From the NCBI GenBank assembly GCA_964396415.1, contig CAYNFM010000134.1:1-7737 (forward strand): a stretch of 7,737 bases of DNA, given 5' to 3'. The notes beneath the pieces are model-generated. The model did not search any database, was not told where the DNA came from, and saw nothing but the letters and a program-made list of their open reading frames with translations. Made by a program: the position numbers and the translations under genes. Position 1 is the stretch's first letter, and each line of letters starts with the position of its first letter. This document shows positions 1 through 7,737 of this stretch, one piece after another. Source of the stretch: UBA1306 sp964396415. GTDB taxonomy: Bacteria > Spirochaetota > Spirochaetia > Treponematales > Rectinemataceae.

Positions 1-1850
1 GACCGGCCATTGTGTCGGTAAGCAAACGCTACTAGTTCTTCTGCCTTGGGCACGGCGACCGTGGCGAAGAGCTCGGGGAACACGGTCTTTATTGAGCGTC
101 TCAACCAAATATAAAAGAAGTCTGACAGGTCCGCGTAGGGAACGTTGTCGTAGTAAGGCGGGTCGGTTGAGACAAGTTTTTTTACACTGATCGATTGCGT
201 TTGCGCATCGCCTTGACGTGCAATGCCGGTCCCGAAGGCAGGAACCTGATCAAGTGCCTTCGCCATATTACCCAAACTCACCATGTATGCGCCTGCAGCC
301 TCACTGAACACATTGTTCTCAGCGAAGTCCCACATCATCGGTACTGCTTGGCGTGTGAATAGATGCCGTACCTGTGTTTTCGTGATCTCCCATCCACAGA
401 GAGCGTTGCACATGTCAGCGAGTCGACTAAGTGCGATTGCTAAGTAAACCTCCACGGTGTCTGCATAGGCAGCGGTTCCAGTGCCATTGTCGCAGAGAGC
501 TTCACCGATTGAGGAAATGCCAATGGTAACAGCGTCGCGCTGCACCCGCTCCCGCGCTTCGCTAACCAAGTCGGAGAAGGTAGTTAGCGCCACAAGCTGA
601 CGATTGGTGAAGAGTTGGTCGAACCGATTCATGCCATAAGGCTTAACGCCGAGATATTGCGTGCTGCCAGAAATGGTCACCTCAGGCCGCCAATCCGGTT
701 TCGCCTCAAGTGCCACTGCTTCATGCTCCGCGGTTGGCGTGAGATAGACTCGGCCTCGCTCACCCTCGGCAACAATAACCATCAAGCGTGCGCCCATGCG
801 CCCGGCTTCGCCCTCTGCCTTGATGTAGTCACCCGCAATTGGTGTCCCTGACATCAGGCACTGGAAGTTCGCGCCACGCGACAACTTCGTACCGTTCTTC
901 GCTGCTTCCACATCCTTCGGCTTCCCAACCTTTACAGTGAACCGGTAGCTCCCGCCTTCGATTACGGGCTGAACATAAGCTTCCTTGCCTGCCTTGGTGG
1001 AGAGCATAAAGCTCGATGCTAGGGGCACCTCCACTTGCGCGAAGGCCGGGTTCGGACTCTTCACCGTCCTCGCCCAGAGCCAGGCAATGACGGTGAGCTT
1101 CTTGCCAACGTAGCTCGTGAGGTCCGGCCGCTCCTTGGCCATCTCGGCTGTCACCTCGATCTTGGGATAGAGATGGCCGATGCGCTTTTCGGCCTCGTCG
1201 CGCATCCACTGGCCGTAGTAGCGTACGTCCTCGGCGAGGCCTTGGGCTCCCTTCCACTCCCGATCGATCAGGTCCTTCTTGCCTTGCGTCTCAGGGTTCA
1301 CCGGAGGCTTTCCGGCAAACTTAGGTGGGATCTCGATCATCGCCTTGTTGATAAGAACGGCGACTGGGTTCAGATCGCTCGCATAGCTCTCGAGGCCCAG
1401 GCGCTGGGCTTCGAGGGGCAGGGCACCGCCACCGGCGAAGGGGTCGTGGAAAGCGGGAAGCTTGTTACGGTCGAAGAGCTCCTTGGCCCGTGGATGGTCG
1501 GCGTTGGCGGCGCAAGTCTGGCGCCAGCTATTCCAGATCTCATCCCGTGCTGCTTGAAGCACCTTCTCGTTCGTTGTGTTCTCCCAAAGCACCAAGTCCT
1601 CGATAATGCGGAAGAGACGCTGTCGTTCTTTCTCCTGTGCTTTCTCGGTAGGAAAGAGGTCGGGATGCGAGGAAGGATCATCCACCATCTGAGCGAAGAT
1701 CACTGCTCGCGCAGCAGCTAGCGGACGCCGAGCCCACCAGAGGTGGAGGGTGCTCGGATGACCATGGCGGATGGACTTCTCGCGGGCGCAGGCGATGTTG
1801 ATAGATTCCAGGGGGAGGGCTACTTCAATGAGTTTCTTGGGGGTGGTCAT
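1..1850 (-). CDS. DUF1156-family site-specific DNA methyltransferase, N-terminal 616 residues (3' end outside window)
   Basis: Predicted SAM-dependent DNA methyltransferase, probably the modification arm of the operon. The frame is open from the ATG at 1850 to the left edge with no internal stop, giving 616 codons. Seen: an N-terminal DUF1156 segment (residues about 1-60, including LHLWWARRPLAAARA at 36-50); a glycine-rich SAM-binding motif I, DPFAGGGALPLEA (136-148); an acidic SDLNP motif after the next strand (158-162); and a catalytic motif DPPYYDNVPYADL (563-575). Motif I preceding DPPY, with about 420 residues between them, fits amino-methyltransferases (N6-adenine or N4-cytosine; the base cannot be told). 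Family members are usually about 900-1000 residues, so roughly a third is missing. The start is supported by AGGAAG about 6 nt upstream and by the typical MTTPKKLIEVALPLE beginning. It lies 13 bp after the coiled-coil gene, surely on the same transcript. The central region has a lone Cys (331) where I recall paired zinc-ribbon cysteines in some relatives. The family is confident; defence as opposed to a housekeeping role is inferred from the neighbours. Confidence 0.94.
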   Translation of the reverse strand, partial: MTTPKKLIEVALPLESINIACAREKSIRHGHPSTLHLWWARRPLAAARAVIFAQMVDDPSSHPDLFPTEKAQEKERQRLFRIIEDLVLWENTTNEKVLQAARDEIWNSWRQTCAANADHPRAKELFDRNKLPAFHDPFAGGGALPLEAQRLGLESYASDLNPVAVLINKAMIEIPPKFAGKPPVNPETQGKKDLIDREWKGAQGLAEDVRYYGQWMRDEAEKRIGHLYPKIEVTAEMAKERPDLTSYVGKKLTVIAWLWARTVKSPNPAFAQVEVPLASSFMLSTKAGKEAYVQPVIEGGSYRFTVKVGKPKDVEAAKNGTKLSRGANFQCLMSGTPIAGDYIKAEGEAGRMGARLMVIVAEGERGRVYLTPTAEHEAVALEAKPDWRPEVTISGSTQYLGVKPYGMNRFDQLFTNRQLVALTTFSDLVSEARERVQRDAVTIGISSIGEALCDNGTGTAAYADTVEVYLAIALSRLADMCNALCGWEITKTQVRHLFTRQAVPMMWDFAENNVFSEAAGAYMVSLGNMAKALDQVPAFGTGIARQGDAQTQSISVKKLVSTDPPYYDNVPYADLSDFFYIWLRRSIKTVFPELFATVAVPKAEELVAFAYRHNGR

Positions 1851-1856
1851 TCTGAA

Positions 1857-1864
1857 CTTCCTTT
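1857..1864 (-). promoter_or_regulatory. Ribosome binding site of the DUF1156 methyltransferase
   Basis: On the minus strand AAAGGAAG lies 6 nt before the ATG at 1850. Its first base is the last base of the upstream TGA stop (1864-1866), so ribosomes ending the 538-codon gene stop directly on this site. This fixes the methyltransferase start and suggests translational reinitiation. Confidence 0.7.
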
Positions 1865-3476
1865 CATGATACTCGAGTACTCAGGTGGGCAGGGAAAGAG
1901 CCCACGACAATCTGCTGGCTCTCGTCGTCCCAAAAGAAGTAAAGGCGGAAGCAATAACGCTCCTCACGAGAGCTGCAACCCTTCAGGTGTCTGTCGAGCA
2001 GCCGCTTGCGCTTACCCCAGAGCACCTTGTATTCGTCACCCTCTTCACCAGCCCTGTCGCCTGAGAAAGTTGGACGATCCTCGAGCCCAAGCCGAACCAA
2101 CCCATCTTGCCAGGCTTTAACGGCCGCGGGGCCGCCCTCGGTTCGTAGTGTCGCATATTCATTCCTGAGCAGCAGCAGGGCCTTATAGGCTAGATCCGGT
2201 TCTTGGAAGTCAGCCTTCTTGGCGGCCCGCAGGGCTCGCGGCAGTACTACGATATTGCCGGGGAGGTAGGTCCTGCACCATTCCTCAAGGTCATCAAACG
2301 TGACGGGGATAGGTATCTCCTCGGCTGTGCCCTTAGCTTCAAGGGCACTTAGGAGATGGGCTATGCGAGCCCTGAGACCGCTAGCCTCAGCCGCTTGCTG
2401 CTCGAGCGTCTCCCGAGCTTGGTCTCGCTCAAGCTCCGCCTCACGCACCAGGCCATCATAGGTCCCCGCATCATCGACTAGCTTCTTCTTAAGGCTCTCG
2501 ATCTCTGCAAGTGCCAAGGTCAGAAGCTCCGCATCGCTTGCACCTCGTTCTCGAGCCTGCTCTCGCTTCTCCTTGAGTGCGAGCTCATGGATCTGGGAAT
2601 AGGGAGGTACGTCACGATCAAACTCACGACCGGTGGAGCGCCGTAGAGCTTGGCTAACAAGAAAGGTCTCGAACTCTTCAGGACCGAGTCCATCCCAGTT
2701 CTCGATGGTAATAGGACTGGCGACTGGATGACGCAGGGGCTGGTCGTTCTCGAGTTCGAGACCGGGGTTGTAGGTGCGTACTCCCCGATTAAAGACACCA
2801 TACTCTCTGCCAAGAATACCGGAAAGCCTATCGGAGGCTCGCGGCTCGAGCATTACGACATGGGCAGTCCCAATCACCTTGGCAGCGAGTCTATCGGGAT
2901 CGATGAGCGGAGCAGCTGCGGGATCCTCCCAAGTGCCGCGAGAAATCGCGATCACGGGGTGCCTTCGGCTTCGGTCCAATATGTGCTTGATGAGTTGGTC
3001 AGTTGAGGAATCATCCGTTGCGATAGCTGCCCTGGTTCGAGCCCTTCTGCCATCGATAGTGGCTTCATACCGCTCGGTGATCTGGCGAACAAAACCCGGT
3101 ATCGAAGGCATGAAGGGAACATTCTCGCCCATCGTAACGCAGAGCAACCTGCAACCAAAGAGCACGTTTCCGTCAGGTCCCAATCCAAGGCCGACCTCGG
3201 TAGTCCAGCTTCGCTTGGGCACCTGTTTGTCTGCGTCATCCAGCCGACAGGCCCATAGCCGCGGATTATCCAGTGCTGCTGCGGCGACAGGCTGATAGCC
3301 GACTTCGCGGAATAGCTCGAAGCCCTTTCCTTCCCAGGCTTCTGTAGGGAGCTTCCGCCCTGCCTTACTGTTCAGCCACTGAAGGACTTCCTTCCTAACT
3401 GACACGAAGGTCGCCTCTGCGTCGGCTGCTTGAATTCGAAGCGAAACCTGGCTCACGGAATTGATGATCGAACCAA

Positions 3477-3480
<4 letters not shown>
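1864..3480 (-). CDS. Unassigned coiled-coil protein of the helicase-methyltransferase cassette, 538 aa
   Basis: I cannot give this protein a function. Three parts are visible. Residues 1-270 look globular: a basic, Trp-containing start (VRKEVLQWLNSKAGRKLP, 28-45), then hydrophobic strand-like stretches such as AHVVMLEP (206-213) and a VRTYNPG motif (234-240) that looks like a conserved family signature. Residues about 295-385 are Glu/Lys/Arg/Ala-rich with heptad-like spacing and no Pro, a probable coiled coil for oligomerisation or partner binding. Residues 392-538 end in a compact strand-rich module with LLDRHLKG (494-501), RYCFRLYFFWDD (508-519) and IVVGSFPAHLSTR (524-536), which faintly recalls a RelE/ParE-type fold. 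There is no signal peptide or membrane segment, so it is cytoplasmic. No Walker, HNH or methylase motif is evident. The ATG overlaps the helicase stop (ATGA) and has GGAGG 7 nt upstream, so the start is secure. Position between helicase and methyltransferase suggests an adaptor, sensor or effector subunit, but that is inference. Confidence 0.9.
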
Positions 3481-7036
<3,556 letters not shown>

Positions 7037-7040
<4 letters not shown>

Positions 7041-7081
7041 GGTCTACCACGGATTCGAGGGTCAGAGACCTCGATGGCCAT
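7037..7081 (-). CDS. Putative 14-codon leader ORF overlapping the helicase start
   Basis: Reads MAIEVSDPRIRGRP then TGA. It has the best SD in the leader (GGAGGAAG at 7089-7096, 7 nt from the ATG), while the helicase ATG at 7040 has no convincing SD of its own. The leader stop overlaps the helicase start as ATGA, the same arrangement as the next junction in the operon. An in-frame TGA lies 8 codons before the leader ATG, so it is not the tail of a longer gene. Most likely it is a translated leader that delivers ribosomes to the helicase start. The composition shows no run of one amino acid typical of attenuation leaders. The peptide itself may have no function. Alternatively the SD serves the helicase from a distance and the short ORF is chance. 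Confidence 0.45.
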
Positions 7082-7088
7082 ATCTTTA

Positions 7089-7096
7089 CTTCCTCC
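7089..7096 (-). promoter_or_regulatory. Strong Shine-Dalgarno of the operon leader
   Basis: GGAGGAAG on the minus strand, ideally spaced (7 nt) for the ATG at 7081 and about 48 nt from the helicase ATG, too far to serve the helicase directly. It is the main evidence that the 14-codon leader ORF is translated. Confidence 0.6.
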
Positions 7097-7107
7097 GAAC
7101 CGGATTC

Positions 7108-7137
7108 ATCATAGGTACCTAATCGGGGTCTGAGCAA
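7108..7137 (-). promoter_or_regulatory. Candidate sigma70-type promoter, proximal
   Basis: TTGCTC (7132-7137), an 18-nt spacer and TATGAT (7108-7113) on the minus strand. The -10 box has one mismatch to TATAAT; the -35 box matches three of six bases of TTGACA. Transcription would begin near 7101, giving a short leader that just includes the strong SD. Found by eye only; the organism's sigma-factor preferences are unknown. Confidence 0.35.
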
Positions 7138-7165
7138 GGCGAAGGATGCTTCAGAACGGCAAGTT

Positions 7166-7216
7166 CAGATCAAGTGAGCATAGCACAATTGATAACTGGA
7201 TGGAAGCTTTGATCTG
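7166..7216. repeat. 8-bp inverted repeat flanking the distal promoter element
   Basis: CAGATCAA (7166-7173) and its exact reverse complement TTGATCTG (7209-7216) are separated by 35 bp and bracket the extended -10 element at 7177-7185. Centre-to-centre distance is 43 bp, about four helical turns, as expected for paired operator half-sites. An 8-bp match in a leader of this size can arise by chance, so this is only a candidate. Confidence 0.2.
7177..7185 (-). promoter_or_regulatory. Candidate extended -10 promoter element, distal
   Basis: TGC-TATGCT on the minus strand fits an extended -10 element, inside the most AT-rich part of the window (39 of 100 bases G+C at 7161-7260). No good -35 box is seen at 16-18 nt. 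It could be a second operon promoter. Weak evidence. Confidence 0.25.
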
Positions 7217-7255
7217 TAAGGATTTACGACCAAATTGACCGTCACTGGTTAACGA

Positions 7256-7737
7256 TTAAGGAAGCAGGCGATAACTCACGATCTTGGCCCCTTGAAGGCT
7301 GCGCGGAGCGTCTTTATAGCCGAACGTAGGGCTTCCCCGCCTGAAAACGTTCGTATCACGCTGGGCTAGGGTCTGAAGGAGCCCGATGATGCGGAGGCCC
7401 TCGGCGAGAGCCTCCTCTTCAGCTTGTGTGGCATCTGGAGACGTTGGCCGCTTCTTGACCGGGAATGTTGAGTGGTTCGCTTAGCTTTGGCAGCATTGGC
7501 GGCCTGATGGATAGTCTTCTCTCCGCGATGGACTGCGGCGGATTCCTCAGGGTCAGCTAGGACAGCCCGAGCCCGCTCGACCTTCGCCCTAGAAGTCCTG
7601 ACCTCATGGCATCATTCGAGCATGCGTCGCATTGTCTTTGACCTGCCCGATGCGTAAGCGTTTACCTTCAACAACGACCCGACCATCCTCGATAAGCTTG
7701 CCGACGAGCCGCTTGGCCTCGGCGTAGGAGATACCGA
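7256..7737 (-). pseudogene. Frameshifted remnant of a probable DNA-binding protein (5' end outside window)
   Basis: Protein-like sequence continues on the minus strand but switches frame twice. From the right edge to about 7607 one frame reads GISYAEAKRLVGKLIEDG, then RVVVEGKRLRIG, resembling a helix-turn-helix with a wing, and then hits TGA (7604-7606). From about 7611 a second frame reads VERARAVLADPEESAAVHRG followed by EKTIHQAANAAKAKR, resembling the helical DNA-binding region of ParB-type proteins, then degrades into Arg/Ser-rich sequence. From about 7480 the first frame is open again (ATQAEEEALAEGLRIIGLLQ) and ends in TAA at 7256-7258. Neither downstream segment has a start codon, so they are not separate genes. 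The pattern is one extra base near 7604-7611 and one missing base near 7455-7480. It could be a pseudogene, or a real gene with sequencing indels. Lying directly upstream, the intact gene could have been a regulator of the operon. Family assignment is a guess. Confidence 0.55.

Larger units (their letters stand above)
7041..7255. other. Operon leader / intergenic region
   Basis: About 215 bp with no protein gene other than the 14-codon leader ORF. It separates the broken upstream gene from the helicase and is clearly richer in A+T than the coding sequence. It holds the candidate promoters, the inverted repeat and the strong SD listed separately. No convincing rho-independent terminator hairpin followed by T residues is seen after the upstream TAA, so read-through from upstream is possible. 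Confidence 0.6.

Noticed and set aside
829..1257. 142-codon minus-strand frame inside the methyltransferase gene
   Set aside because: It lies in another frame of the same strand, is Arg/Gly-rich and overlaps the central region of the DUF1156 frame, which is open over the whole stretch.
1035..1721. 228-codon plus-strand open frame opposite the methyltransferase gene
   Set aside because: It is antisense to codons of a clearly recognised protein with catalytic motifs, is not protein-like and has no good SD; it is a shadow of the high-G+C minus-strand gene.
2650..3295. Overlapping plus-strand frames (118 and 173 codons) opposite the 538-aa gene
   Set aside because: No recognisable domain, no ribosome site, low-complexity Ser/Arg composition; the opposite strand carries a coherent protein.
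7215..7260. Possible terminator hairpin after the upstream TAA (GTAA/TTAC and ACCA/TGGT pairs)
   Set aside because: Stems are only 4 bp and no T-run follows on the minus strand, so it does not meet the criteria of an intrinsic terminator.
7596..7615. Programmed ribosomal frameshift in the upstream gene
   Set aside because: No slippery heptamer or following pseudoknot is visible at the first junction, and a second opposite shift would also be required, which makes indels more likely.

Overview
The window is bacterial: dense minus-strand coding, Shine-Dalgarno (SD) sequences, ATGA gene overlaps and a moderately high G+C content. No marker gene identifies the species. It holds most of what looks like an anti-phage or other DNA-targeting defence operon, read entirely from the minus strand (right to left).

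Layout from right to left, in the direction of transcription. (1) 7256-7737 carries remnants of a DNA-binding-type protein spread over two reading frames. It is most likely a frameshifted pseudogene, or a gene with two compensating indels, and it enters from outside the window. (2) 7041-7255 is the operon leader. It is AT-rich (39 of 100 bases G+C over 7161-7260), has two candidate sigma70-type promoters, a strong SD, and a 14-codon leader ORF whose stop overlaps the first real start codon. (3) 3477-7040 encodes a 1187-residue SNF2-family helicase, close to DISARM DrmD-type helicases, with a C-terminal DUF3883/NOV_C domain that keeps a D...E-x-K nuclease-like core. (4) 1864-3480 encodes a 538-residue protein with a globular N-terminus, a long coiled coil and a compact, strongly patterned C-terminal domain. 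I cannot assign its function. It overlaps the helicase by 4 bp (ATGA) and has its own strong SD. (5) 1-1850 is the N-terminal 616 residues of a DUF1156-family DNA methyltransferase with a SAM-binding glycine-rich loop and a DPPY catalytic motif. It starts 13 bp after the previous stop and runs off the left edge.

How they may work together. The methyltransferase would mark host DNA. The helicase would load on and move along unmarked or otherwise foreign DNA, and its DUF3883 domain could act as nuclease or sensor. The coiled-coil protein would be an adaptor, sensor or effector. This follows the logic of DISARM and BREX-like modification-plus-translocase systems, but this gene set is not a textbook DISARM operon. 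DUF1156 methylases often sit beside DUF499 ATPases, so the decisive missing gene probably lies just off the left edge. Tight spacing and overlaps argue for one transcript and translational coupling.
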